From Candidatus Dormiibacterota bacterium (GTDB taxonomy: Bacteria > Chloroflexota > Dormibacteria > Dormibacterales > Dormibacteraceae), in contig PNAG01000019.1 of NCBI GenBank assembly GCA_003169845.1, positions 9,069 to 73,068 of the forward strand: 64,000 bases of DNA, written 5' to 3'. Below are positions 25,046-36,209 of this stretch, in pieces. Below the pieces are notes generated by a model. It saw only the letters and a list, made by a program, of their open reading frames with translations, did no database searches and was not told the origin of the DNA. The translations under genes were made by a program, and so were the position numbers. Within the stretch, counting starts at the first letter, position 1; each line of letters starts with the position of its first letter.

Positions 25046-25262
25046 CCTCCCCCATCCGAGGCAGACCTACTGGCTCACAGGGGCGATGAGGTGTCGCTCC
25101 GCGCGGCCCTAGAGCTCGAGCCGGGGCACGACGACGCTGCCGTCCAGCTCGCCCGGATCCTGCATAGCCGCGGGCAAGACCAAGAGGCGCTTGACGTACT
25201 CGGAAACGTTCGTCGAAGCTTTGCGGCCGATGGCCTGGCCAGTAGCCCGAAGGCCACGGACG
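25046..25262 (+). pseudogene. YbbN/thioredoxin TPR-domain fragment
   Basis: A + strand stretch reads SEADLLAHRGDEVSLRAALELEPGHDDAA followed by ARILHSRGQDQEALDVL and SFAADGLA, which matches the C-terminal TPR part of the thioredoxin-like co-chaperone YbbN. The thioredoxin domain is absent: sequence upstream in this frame is the reverse complement of the csbD region and is not protein-like. Downstream it runs into the convergent RDD gene. I read it as a relic. Confidence 0.5.
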
Positions 25263-25327
25263 CTGCGAGCGCAAGCTTCCCGGCTGTCGGTCGCTCCCGA
25301 GCTACCCGGCTCCCCTCTTCGGATCTG

Positions 25328-25735
25328 TTACAGGTAAACCACGAAGGTCCGGGCGATCTTGTCGTGCCAGCCCTGCTTCTCCGGGTCGAATGCGACCCAG
25401 ATCACACCTAAGAAGAGGACGCTGAAGGACACGACCAGCCCGACCCAGCGTATCAATGCTGTCCCAAAGCCGATCATTTGGCCGTCGGTGCTCACGACTC
25501 GAAGACCGAGAAAACGCATGCCAAGCGTCTGGCCGCCACCGGCCTTCGACCAGAAGAGTCCGAAGTAGAGGAGCGACACCAGGGCGCTGGGACCGCCGCT
25601 CGCCGGGTTAAGCGCGTGCGGGTGCAAACTGAGTTCGGTCAGGATGCCACCGACAAGGGCCAGAAGCGCCGCGTCGATCAGTTGCGCCAATACGCGGATC
25701 CAGAATCCCGCGTGGCGCGTGGTTGAGACCACCAT
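25328..25735 (-). CDS. RDD family membrane protein
   Basis: 135 residues from ATG 25735, which follows GAGGAGG. The RDD signature (R...D near GFWIRVLAQLIDAALLALVGG), a middle TM, the GGGQTLGMRFLGLRVV segment and the C-terminal FDPEKQGWHDKIARTFVV with a final D are all present. Three membrane helices are predicted. RDD proteins are small membrane proteins implicated in ion antiport or stress. It sits between the YbbN fragment and the HtrA-like protease. Confidence 0.85.
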   Translation of the reverse strand: MVVSTTRHAGFWIRVLAQLIDAALLALVGGILTELSLHPHALNPASGGPSALVSLLYFGLFWSKAGGGQTLGMRFLGLRVVSTDGQMIGFGTALIRWVGLVVSFSVLFLGVIWVAFDPEKQGWHDKIARTFVVYL

Positions 25736-25814
25736 TTCCACCTCCTCAAAAATGACCCAGCACTCCGCGGGGCGCTAGGTCGCCACGGCATAGCCCCAAC
25801 CGGCTGCAGCGCTT

Positions 25815-26843
25815 CTAGCCCGGCAGCTCTCCGAGGGTCACCGCGAGCGAAGCCAGGGAACCGTCTGGCCGCGTGATCTGGATCTGGACTGACTGCCCGG
25901 GCTGGAGGCCTGACAGTACCGAAGCCAGACTTGGCTGGTCGGGTGTGGGGCGCGCCTCGATCGCGGTTATGACGTCGCCGGCCTTGATCCCCGCCTTGTC
26001 CGCTGGCCCATCTGAAACCACCGCGTAAATGGAGACACCACTTCCACCGGGGAGGCTGGCGCCCTGGACGCCCAGATACGCACGATGGCTGTTCGTGACG
26101 CGACCGTTCTTGATCAATTGGGCAGCGATGTCTTTGGCCACGTTGCTGGGAATCGCAAAACCAATTCCCGGGGCTGTACCGCCCGCCTGCGGATCTTGAG
26201 CCGCCAGCGTCGGGATGCCGATCACTTCGCCATTCAGATCGACGAGAGCACCGCCGGAGTTGCCCGGGTTGATGTCTGCGCTGGTTTGAATCAAGGGCGG
26301 GAGCGCGATGCCATTTGGTTCGGTCACCTCACGTCCGAGCGCCGACACGATGCCTTCGGTCACCGAGCTCTGAAGGCCGAGCGGGCTGCCGACAGCCATC
26401 ACGATACTGCCGACGCGCAATCGGTCGGAATCGCCGAAGACGGCCGGCCGGAGATCAGGCGCGGTGATCCGGATGACCGCAAGGTCATCGGGCACGAATG
26501 CCCCAATCAGCTTGCCGTCATACGACTTTCCGGTGGCGAGGTAGACGCGAAAGGCGCTGGACTCTCCCACGACGTGGGCATTGGTAATGATGCTGCCCTC
26601 GGTGTCGACTATCACGCCCGATCCCAGGCCGCTTGCGGTCTGGATCACCACGACGGATTGGCTCACCCGGCTGATGACCGATATGAACTGGTCTTCGAGG
26701 GCGGTCGCATCGCCTCCAGCCGGCTGGCTCGCACGTGGGGTCGCCACCGCGGCTTGAGGCGCCGATGCTCCGCCGGCGCAAGACGCAAGGGCAATCGCTG
26801 CGACAAAACTCGCAAGCCAGTATCGGATGACGACCGACTTCAC
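25815..26843 (-). CDS. HtrA/DegP-like serine protease with one PDZ domain (lipoprotein)
   Basis: 342 residues from GTG 26843 (GAGG ribosome site upstream). A lipobox (ALASCAGG) follows a hydrophobic signal, predicting a lipid-anchored exported protein. The trypsin-like domain has the catalytic triad His in ITNAHVVG, Asp in DDLAVIRI and Ser in NPGNSGGAL. A single PDZ domain follows (AYLGVQGASLP ... AGIKAGDVITAIEARPTP). HtrA proteins degrade or refold damaged envelope proteins. Located in a stress cluster with CsbD, RDD and a LuxR regulator. A longer frame to 26906 is possible. Confidence 0.88.
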   Translation of the reverse strand: MKSVVIRYWLASFVAAIALASCAGGASAPQAAVATPRASQPAGGDATALEDQFISVISRVSQSVVVIQTASGLGSGVIVDTEGSIITNAHVVGESSAFRVYLATGKSYDGKLIGAFVPDDLAVIRITAPDLRPAVFGDSDRLRVGSIVMAVGSPLGLQSSVTEGIVSALGREVTEPNGIALPPLIQTSADINPGNSGGALVDLNGEVIGIPTLAAQDPQAGGTAPGIGFAIPSNVAKDIAAQLIKNGRVTNSHRAYLGVQGASLPGGSGVSIYAVVSDGPADKAGIKAGDVITAIEARPTPDQPSLASVLSGLQPGQSVQIQITRPDGSLASLAVTLGELPG

Positions 26844-27024
26844 GGGAATCCTCAACCTTCGATCCAAGAGCAGAGTGACTTTTCCACGATCGGGGTTCCT
26901 GCGCACAACCGTCCCATGGGGTGAACCGCGTCTCCAGAGTCAAAGGCCCCTCCGTCAGAGGGACTTCTGACGTGTGCGGGCGTCGAGCACCAGCTCGTCA
27001 GTGGGCTGGGTCCTTACGCTGTGA

Positions 27025-27456
27025 TCACCCGGCTGGCCAAACCGCGCCGCGCAGCAGCTCGCGTCGGGATTTGAGGCCCAGTTTAGCTCGGACGTTGGCC
27101 GCGTGAGTCTCGACGGTACGGCGCCCGATTCCGAGCATTGTCGCGATCTCGCGATCCATGTAGCCGCTCGTGAGGAGCCTCGCGACCTCTATCTCACGCG
27201 CGGTCAGGCGCTCTGGCGATCGGCTGTCTGCTCGCCGGCGGTCCACGGCCCGGGAATCCGCCGGCAGGAAGCCGCCGCGTCCGTCTCCTTTGTAGACCGT
27301 GACCTGGCCGCTGGAAACGTCCAGGACGGCAAGATCGAGCTTGCCATCGCCATCAAAGTCGGCGTTGACGAGGGCCACTGGCCCGTCACTCGTGAGCACG
27401 ACGGTCCTCGGATCAGCGGCAACGTTCCGGGTTAGTTCGTCGATCGATGTGTGCAT
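27025..27456 (-). CDS. LuxR-type regulator with N-terminal FG-GAP-like segment
   Basis: 143 residues from ATG 27456, which follows GGAGGAAAGC. The C-terminal 65 residues are a LuxR HTH (LTAREIEVARLLTSGYMDREIATMLGIGRRTVETHAANVRAKL). The N-terminus instead of a receiver domain has ALVNADFDGDGKLDLAVLD, an FG-GAP/VCBS calcium-binding repeat normally found in extracellular proteins. Such a fusion is unusual and could sense calcium in the cytoplasm, or be a degenerate leftover. The leader upstream contains strong hairpins (27489-27556). Confidence 0.7.
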   Translation of the reverse strand: MHTSIDELTRNVAADPRTVVLTSDGPVALVNADFDGDGKLDLAVLDVSSGQVTVYKGDGRGGFLPADSRAVDRRRADSRSPERLTAREIEVARLLTSGYMDREIATMLGIGRRTVETHAANVRAKLGLKSRRELLRGAVWPAG

Positions 27457-27488
27457 GCTTTCCTCCACTCATTTCGAGCAGAGGTCTT

Positions 27489-27556
27489 GCCGCAGGCTGT
27501 CCTGCGGCCGCTTCCGGGTTAAACCCCGCTCGCGCGGGTCCCAGTCGAAAGCGGCC
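27489..27556 (-). promoter_or_regulatory. Structured leader upstream of the LuxR gene
   Basis: On the minus strand the 5' side forms an 8-bp stem (GGCCGCTT at 27556-27549 with AAGCGGCC at 27513-27506) enclosing a smaller CCCGC/GCGGG hairpin. Just downstream an 8-bp stem GCCGCAGG-ctgt-CCTGCGGC (27508-27489) follows. The two stems share three bases, so they compete. Ribosome site and ATG follow 33 nt later. It could be an attenuator or an inverted-repeat DNA operator. The rest of the 310-bp gap to the divergent gene at 27767 shows nothing else. Confidence 0.4.
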
Positions 27557-27766
27557 TCCGGGCTACTCCCCTCGTGTTCGCCTAGAGGTTACCACCGTCG
27601 TCGCATACCAAGACCCGCAAAATCCGTATTGACTACGGAGGCGATCCGAGGAGGCGCCGCCTAGGCTGAGCGATGAAGGAAGGGGAGTTGCCGATAGCTC
27701 CGATCCCGTCAATGGGGTGGCCTTACCCGGGATCGGTCCTGGTGGCGCACCAAAGGCAAATACCGG

Positions 27767-28117
27767 ATGGAGGCGACTCATGCGAGCACACCGAGAATCG
27801 GACCAGGGTACGCCCCAGGAGATTCGACCTCACGGCCGCGAGCTGAGCATCGCCTCGTGACGGCCGCAACTACGGAAACGGGCGCTCGCCCAGGGACGCC
27901 ACTGGCGCTGGCGGTCGAACGAGAGCGCATCGCTCAGGAACTCAACCGACATACGGTCCACCGGCTGTTTGGCATCGGGCTCAAGCTGCAAGCGCTCTCC
28001 GCCAGCCGTGCGGATTCCGCGATTTCCGCTCACCTGGACGATTGCGTGCGCGAGTTGGACCTGGCGATTTCGGACCTTCGGGCGCACATCTTCAACCTGG
28101 GCCCTGGAAAAGTCTGA
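27767..28117 (+). CDS. Degenerate histidine-kinase dimerization (HisKA_3-like) protein
   Basis: 116 residues. ERERIAQELNRHTVHRLFGIGLKLQ matches the HisKA_3 dimerization helix of NarL-type kinases, and CVRELDLAISDLRAHIFNL matches the second helix. The phosphoacceptor His in the ELHD motif is Asn60 and the next Asp is Arg61, and no ATPase domain follows. It cannot autophosphorylate; it may dimerize with and inhibit a real kinase, or be a relic. It is divergent from the LuxR regulator and 120 bp upstream of the universal stress gene. Confidence 0.6.
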   Translation: MEATHASTPRIGPGYAPGDSTSRPRAEHRLVTAATTETGARPGTPLALAVERERIAQELNRHTVHRLFGIGLKLQALSASRADSAISAHLDDCVRELDLAISDLRAHIFNLGPGKV

Positions 28118-28238
28118 GACGTCGTCCCTGTCGAGGGATTGGCCTTAGCCAAGGCGGAGGCAAACAGCAGCCAACCGGGCTGCCTGCCAGGGGTCTTTCG
28201 GCCCTGGCCTGCCGCCTGGTTGAGAGAGACGCTTTCGG

Positions 28239-29093
28239 GTGTCGATGACCATGAAGAGCATCATCCTGGCAGTGGACAAAGACTCATCTGGCGGTGCGAT
28301 TGCCATCGCCGCTAAGCTCGCCAAGCGGCTTGATGCCCACGTAACGATGGTGCACTTCGGCAACCGCGCTGCGTTCGGCGAGGACGCCGTCGCCGACGTC
28401 GTCAAGTCACTGGAGCGATCCAGGGTGACGTTCGACATCCATATAGAAGAGCCAACCTCGGGTGCCACCATCGCGGAGAATCTCGTGAACCTTGCGCAGG
28501 ATCTCGATGGGGACCTGATCGTGCTCGGCTCGCGCGGCCGCCCGGCCCCGCTGGCGACCCTCTTCGGGAGCGTCAGCCGAGAGGTCGCACGGGGTGCGCA
28601 CGTTCCCGTCTTGATAGTTCGTGATGCGGCTCAGCAGCTGGCTCCACCTGCTCGCCTGCTGCTCGTCGTCACCGAGGACACGCTGCGCACAACAGAGCTC
28701 GACGCCGGCATCGAGTTGGCCCGCGGGCTCGGCGCAGCGGTGACGATTCTGCACGTCCATGGCTTGCTGGAGGACGCGGTCGAGGACCTGCTCAGAGTCC
28801 CGGCCAGCCGCCGGCCCGACCACATCGCGAACCTTCTCCTCGCGAAGCTCGGCGCTGCCGGGATCGAAGCCAATCTTGTCATCGCCGACAACCGCGACGG
28901 GCTCGCCATGGAGATCACCCGTGCCGCTCGCGTCGCCGGATGCGACTTGATCGTGATTCCAGCCGGGACGAGTGATGTGGCTGAGCGCTGGGTGCTGGGC
29001 ACCGTCGAGGAGGAGGTCGGACGCCGCAGCGGGAGTCCGGTCCTGGTCGCACCTCCGACCGATTCCGCCCGGACTGGCCGCGGCGAACGCTGA
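28239..29093 (+). CDS. Tandem universal stress protein (two USP domains)
   Basis: 284 residues from GTG 28239. Two UspA domains in tandem: residues about 5-145 with VLGSRGRPAPLATLFGSVSREVARGAHVPVLIVR (the GxGxxxxxxxGS-type ATP-binding loop) and about 150-275 with a shorter, less complete loop (VIPAGTSDVAERWVLGTVEEEVGRRSGSPVLV). Tandem USPs are typical of actinobacterial dormancy regulons and occur beside P-type ATPases, as here. Function in hypoxia or starvation is inference. Confidence 0.85.
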   Translation: MSMTMKSIILAVDKDSSGGAIAIAAKLAKRLDAHVTMVHFGNRAAFGEDAVADVVKSLERSRVTFDIHIEEPTSGATIAENLVNLAQDLDGDLIVLGSRGRPAPLATLFGSVSREVARGAHVPVLIVRDAAQQLAPPARLLLVVTEDTLRTTELDAGIELARGLGAAVTILHVHGLLEDAVEDLLRVPASRRPDHIANLLLAKLGAAGIEANLVIADNRDGLAMEITRAARVAGCDLIVIPAGTSDVAERWVLGTVEEEVGRRSGSPVLVAPPTDSARTGRGER

Positions 29094-29136
29094 AGCGGCG
29101 CCCCGCGGTGCGAGAGCCCGGCCGGCCGATGGAGCG

Positions 29137-31629
29137 ATGAGTCCTCATACCGAATCAAGCGAGCCTGGAACTGTCCCCCCGCGTCGGGCAGCTGTATCCC
29201 CGGTGGCCCGCCCGGTTGTGACAGTTGGATCGTTAGAGCCACTGCCTCTTTCCGAGACACCCTCACGCGGCTTGACTGAGCAAGAGGCTCGGCGACGAGC
29301 CGATTCAGGCCTGGCCAACACGATGCCAGAGGCCAACAGCCGAAGCCTGACCCACATCTTGAAAGCGAACCTGTTGACCCGCTTCAACGCTCTGCTCGGC
29401 TCGTTGTTTGTTGTGATCCTCGTGGTCGGCCCGATCCAGGACGCGGTTTTCGGGTTGATCCTGGTCGCCAACGCTCTCATCGGCATCGGCCAGGAGTTGC
29501 GCGCAAAGGTCACGCTCGACCGCCTCGCCATCCTGGCCGCACCGCGAGCGCGGGTGGTTCGCGACGGCGTCGCCAGGGGACTCCAGGTCTCAGAGATAGT
29601 CGTGGGCGACCTGGTGGAAGTGGCGGCCGGCGATGAGATTGTGGTCGACGGAGCGGTGGAATCTGACGAGCCGCTCGAGCTGAATGAGGCCCTCCTCACA
29701 GGTGAGTCGACGCCCGTCCCCAAGCTGACGGGAGCCGAGGTCCTCGCTGGAAGCTTCGTCAGCGCCGGTTTGGGTCGTTACCGGGCGACTCGTGTCGGAG
29801 AAGCGAGCTACGCGCGCCGGTTGACGGCAGAGGCGCGGCGCTTTCAACTCGTGCGTTCGGAGCTCATGCGCGGAATCAACCAGATTCTGCGGATCGTGAC
29901 CTGGGTCATCGTGCCAACCAGCATCGTGCTGGCGGTCTCGCAGCTCAGGGCCAACCCCAGTCTCCCCGATGCGATTCGAGGTTCGGTGGCGGGGGTGATT
30001 ACGTTGGTGCCGGAGGGCCTGGTGCTGCTGACCAGCGCGAGTTTGGCTCTAGCGGTGATCCGACTGGGCCGGCGCAAGGTCCTTGTCCAGCAGCTCCCGG
30101 CGGTCGAAATGCTGGCCCGGACGGATGTCATCTGCCTTGACAAGACCGGGACGTTGACCCAGCCGGAGAGCCGCGTGGAGCGAGTAGAACCGCTCTCGGC
30201 CGGCGCGGACTGGAAGGAGGCGCTTGCATCGATCGGCCGAGCGGATCCTCGTCCGAATGCTTCGATTCGCGCCATCGCAGCCGCGTTCGCTGGTCAGACT
30301 GGCTGGCTCCTCGAATCGAGGGTGCCGTTCTCCTCCGGTCGTAAATGGAGCGCGTTCGAGTTCACGGGTCGCGGCTGGTGGGTCCTTGGCGCGCCTGATG
30401 TGCTGGTGGCTCGAGCCGAGCAGAACCACAGTCTCGAATCGCGTGTGGTTCGCATGACGTCTGCGGGCGAGCGGGTGCTTCTACTCGCGCGAGCGGAGGA
30501 GGCCGAAGCAAAACGTGGGTTGCGCGGCCTGGAACCCGTTGCGCTCGTTGTACTCGCTGAGGAGATCAAGCGGGACGCGGCCGGGACACTAGCGCAGCTG
30601 ATCGCCCAGGGCGTGGCCGTGAAGCTGATCTCCGGCGACCATCCATCTACCGTGGCAAGAGTTGCTTCCAGGGTTGGCCTCCAATCCTCGGCGGCGATCG
30701 ACGGCCGAGACCTGCCGGAGTCGGAATCGGAGCTGGCAAAGCTGGCGGAGTCAGCCTCTGTATTTGGGCGGGTGTCTCCGGATCAGAAGCGAAGGCTGAT
30801 TCGGGCCCTCCAGGCGGGTGGACACACGGTCGCCATGGTTGGCGACGGGGTGAACGACGTCCTGGCGTTGAAAGAGGCGGATCTGGGAATCGCCATGGGT
30901 GGCGGCAGCGGTGCCGCGCGGGCAGTGGCCGCGGTGGTTCTCATAGATGGCTCTTTCGCCGGGGTGCCGGCCGTGCTTGCCGAGGGCCGGCGTGTGATTG
31001 GCAACGTGGAACGCCTGGCCAGTCTCTTCTTCACCAAGACCGTGTATGCGTTCTTGCTCGCATTGTCTGTCAGCGTCGCGGTCGTGCCCTTCCCGTTCCT
31101 GCCCAGGCAGCTCACTCTCATCAGCGCATTTACGATCGGCATCCCATCTGTCTTTCTGGCTTTAGCGCCGAGTTTCGAGCGGTCCCCCGGGAACTTCCTG
31201 CGGCGCGTCATGCGCTTCGCGGTCCCTTCGGGTCTGGTCGCCGGTGCTGCCACCTTCGCCGCCTATGCCCTGGCAATCAACGAGCCCAACATATCGGTGT
31301 CCGAGGAGCGCACCGTGGCGACCATCGTCATCGCCGCCATCGGGTTGTGGATCCTGGCTCGCCTGGCGCGACCGCTGACAACCCGCCGCCGGGCGCTGCT
31401 GGTTGCGATGAGCGCAGGACTCCTGTCCGCGTTCCTGTTTCCTGCTCTGCGCGTGCTCTTCGATCTTGACTTTCCCAGGCCGATCGTCGCCCTCGCCGCC
31501 ATTGGCGTCGTTGCGCTGGCGTTTCTCGGCCTCGAGGTCGGCGATCGAGCCGCAGCGATGATTGGGAGCCTGGCCCTCAGTCTGGGAGGCGTCGGACAAA
31601 AAATCGAGCGGGGCCGCCGGCGTAGATAG
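29137..31629 (+). CDS. P-type cation ATPase, CtpE-like
   Basis: 830 residues from ATG 29137. The phosphorylation motif DKTGTLT is at about 334, the actuator TGES at about 187, and GDGVNDVLALKEADLGIAMG near 568. A membrane motif PEGL (VPEGLVLLTSAS) replaces the usual PEEL; the domain order and the short P-loop region resemble mycobacterial CtpE, a calcium-uptake P-type ATPase. Hydrophobic helices cluster near 60-110, 260-300 and at the C-terminus. It may exchange ions across the membrane under stress. It starts 43 nt after the USP gene on the same strand. Confidence 0.88.
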   Translation: MSPHTESSEPGTVPPRRAAVSPVARPVVTVGSLEPLPLSETPSRGLTEQEARRRADSGLANTMPEANSRSLTHILKANLLTRFNALLGSLFVVILVVGPIQDAVFGLILVANALIGIGQELRAKVTLDRLAILAAPRARVVRDGVARGLQVSEIVVGDLVEVAAGDEIVVDGAVESDEPLELNEALLTGESTPVPKLTGAEVLAGSFVSAGLGRYRATRVGEASYARRLTAEARRFQLVRSELMRGINQILRIVTWVIVPTSIVLAVSQLRANPSLPDAIRGSVAGVITLVPEGLVLLTSASLALAVIRLGRRKVLVQQLPAVEMLARTDVICLDKTGTLTQPESRVERVEPLSAGADWKEALASIGRADPRPNASIRAIAAAFAGQTGWLLESRVPFSSGRKWSAFEFTGRGWWVLGAPDVLVARAEQNHSLESRVVRMTSAGERVLLLARAEEAEAKRGLRGLEPVALVVLAEEIKRDAAGTLAQLIAQGVAVKLISGDHPSTVARVASRVGLQSSAAIDGRDLPESESELAKLAESASVFGRVSPDQKRRLIRALQAGGHTVAMVGDGVNDVLALKEADLGIAMGGGSGAARAVAAVVLIDGSFAGVPAVLAEGRRVIGNVERLASLFFTKTVYAFLLALSVSVAVVPFPFLPRQLTLISAFTIGIPSVFLALAPSFERSPGNFLRRVMRFAVPSGLVAGAATFAAYALAINEPNISVSEERTVATIVIAAIGLWILARLARPLTTRRRALLVAMSAGLLSAFLFPALRVLFDLDFPRPIVALAAIGVVALAFLGLEVGDRAAAMIGSLALSLGGVGQKIERGRRRR

Positions 31630-31686
31630 GTGAAATGAGGCTCGCAAACGCTGCGCCCCGGGATCCGACTCTTCAGGGAGGCCTGA

Positions 31687-34254
<2,568 letters not shown>

Positions 34255-34388
34255 TTCCCAGAAGCCGGACACACTCCTTCGCCGCCCCTGATCGGCTGAA
34301 GCTCTCCGACATCTAGGCGAGTCCCGGCGTGCGGCCTGTCGCTCGGGGCGAGCGCCCCCAAAGCTGCGACTCACGGCCGAGTGGACAC

Positions 34389-34553
34389 GCATTCCCGGAA
34401 ACAGACGGCTCTAGCAGGTCGCGTCAGGACACGAAGGAAGCGGGATCTGAGTTCGGTAGGCCCTCTGAGGAGCCGGCGGGACAGTCGAGGACACATCGCC
34501 GACACAGTTCGGGACCGTGAGGCCCCCGGGTTCAAATCCCGGGCACCCGACCA
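34389..34553 (+). repeat. tRNA-Pro-tailed repeat R4 (type B flank)
   Basis: A flank beginning CATTCCCGGAAACAGACGG is followed by the tRNA-Pro 3' half from TTCGGGA (34508) to CCA (34551-34553). The bases just before the loop are CACAG (34503-34507), which pair at 4 of 5 with the 3' stem CCGTG, so part of the 5' anticodon stem survives. The flank matches R5 (38418) and not the type A copies. Confidence 0.75.
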
Positions 34554-34669
34554 TTTTCGTATTCACAATCGGCGATTTCGGAGGTCGTCTGCCGTCGGCT
34601 GAACACCTCCGGATCACAATTTCCTGCGGAGCAATGAAACCGAGACGGTGTAACGGTGTCTGTCGCGGG

Positions 34670-34763
34670 CAATGTGAGATCACGCGACAGGAATCGGTGG
34701 CTACGCAGCGTCCCAAGCCGGGACACGAACAGGATAGGACAGTGAGGCCCAGCGTTTCTGAAA
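34670..34763 (+). repeat. tRNA-Pro-tailed repeat, type C flank, decayed
   Basis: TGTGAGATCACGCGACAGG (34674-34692) and CAGCGTCCCAAGCCGG nearby recur at 43147-43255. The tail keeps only GTGAGGCCC and a broken T-arm. The 613-bp gap between 34255 and 34867 is filled mainly by this and R4; I see no gene there. Confidence 0.55.
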
Positions 34764-34867
34764 CTGATGGCTGACGCGGCATCGTTGGCCGCTAGCAGTA
34801 GCACGGGCCCAAGTCAATTTTCGTTGACTCGTCGCCATTTGCTCGAGGTTTTTGCAGAGTTGGACGG

Positions 34868-36010
34868 TCACGAGATCGCTAGACGCGCCACCCCAATCAC
34901 GGCAGCAGCGAGCACTACGCCTGGAGAGGCGAGCGGCCATTTCCAGATAATGCCGAGTGCAACCAACGCGATCACCGCTGTCACCGGGTCGACCAGGGCA
35001 GCTCGACCGATTTGCAATGTCACCGCAGCGATCAAACCGAGTGCAGCGGCGTTGGCGCCATCGACGAAGCCTCGAGCCCAGGCTCGTCGCTCAGTCAGGC
35101 GCACGATGCGGTCGAGCAGTGGGACGAGGACGAAGCCGGGCAGAAAGATTCCCAAGGTTGCCAAAAGCGCTCCCGGAACGCCGGCAAAGAGGTAGCCGAG
35201 AAATGTGGCGGTGGTGAAGACTGGCCCGGGTGTGGCTTGTCCGATGGCAATGGCATCGATCAATTGCTTGTCGGTCAGCCAGTGCAGACCCTGCACGAAG
35301 TCAGCGTGCAGGAACGCGTAAAGCACATACCCGCTGCCGAAGCTGACGACGCCAAGCTTGAGAAAAGTCAGGAAGACCGTCAGCAGCTTGGTCCCTGACC
35401 ACGCGGGTAGGGCGAGACCGGTCGTCAGCGTGAGCATGCCGACCTTTGGCTTCAGCTGCATCTGTGATGCAGCGGACACGATCAGCCCGACCGCGACGAG
35501 CAGCAGCACTGGGTTGATCCCGATCAAGAACAACCAGGCCACCCCTGCGGCCAGAATGACCAGCGTCCACCGCTTGATGAGCCGGCGTCCGAGGTCGATG
35601 ATCGCCCATACGACGATTCCGACCACCGCCGCCCGGATCCCATAGAGAATTCCGACCGCCTGGGAGCTGGTTCCGTAGCGCTCATAGACCCAGGCGATGA
35701 GTAGCATGATCAGCATGGCCGGGAGGATGAAGCAGACTCCACCCGCTACCAGCCCACGCCAACCGGCCCGCCGGTAGCCCAGGTAGATCGCCAGCTCGGT
35801 CGAGCTGGGGCCGGGGATCAGGTTGCAGGCCGCGAATATGCGCAGGAACTCGCTCTCCGGCAGCCATTTCCGCCGCAACACCAGCTCCCGACGCATCAGG
35901 GCGACGTGAGCGGCAGGTCCTCCGAAGGCGATCAGACCCAGCATCAAGAAAACCAGCGCCACCTCAGCCACTGCCCCTGGAGGCTGGCGACTCGACATCC
36001 GGTCAATCAT
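34868..36010 (-). CDS. chrA: Chromate transporter ChrA (two-domain)
   Basis: 380 residues from ATG 36010. Two homologous CHR domains: the first with GGPAAHVALMRRELV and NLIPGPSSTELAIYLGY (PGP), the second with SFGSGYVLYAFLHADFV and AIGQATPGPVFTTATFLGYL (PGP). About ten membrane helices. ChrA exports chromate by proton antiport and gives resistance. It is transcribed in the same direction as the downstream-lying arsenic genes but separated from the aquaporin by 200 bp. The longer upstream frame is low-complexity and rejected. Confidence 0.92.
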   Translation of the reverse strand: MIDRMSSRQPPGAVAEVALVFLMLGLIAFGGPAAHVALMRRELVLRRKWLPESEFLRIFAACNLIPGPSSTELAIYLGYRRAGWRGLVAGGVCFILPAMLIMLLIAWVYERYGTSSQAVGILYGIRAAVVGIVVWAIIDLGRRLIKRWTLVILAAGVAWLFLIGINPVLLLVAVGLIVSAASQMQLKPKVGMLTLTTGLALPAWSGTKLLTVFLTFLKLGVVSFGSGYVLYAFLHADFVQGLHWLTDKQLIDAIAIGQATPGPVFTTATFLGYLFAGVPGALLATLGIFLPGFVLVPLLDRIVRLTERRAWARGFVDGANAAALGLIAAVTLQIGRAALVDPVTAVIALVALGIIWKWPLASPGVVLAAAVIGVARLAIS

Positions 36011-36209
36011 CGAAGAGAGGAGCAGGCACGTGACGGAGCCTGGCCCTCGCCCAGGTGGTGGGGTGCTAGGACGAGATCTTGGCGGGTCGCGAAAGCGGGG
36101 TGCGCCGGCGTGCCGTCGTGGCGAGCCTTGCCAGCTTGGAATGGGGATGGTTGTGCTCGGCAAGGTGATCGGCTCCGGCCGCGCAGGGAGGGCACTTCCC
36201 CGCGCTGGA

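Noticed and set aside
24581-25411. 276-aa + strand ORF
   Set aside because: Its first 150 codons are antisense to csbD and DUF5670; only the YbbN-like stretch near 25046-25262 is real and is a relic.
36011-36209. Additional gene between chrA and the aquaporin
   Set aside because: No frame with family-like sequence; the frame reaching back from chrA is Pro/Ser/Arg-rich and lacks a ribosome site.
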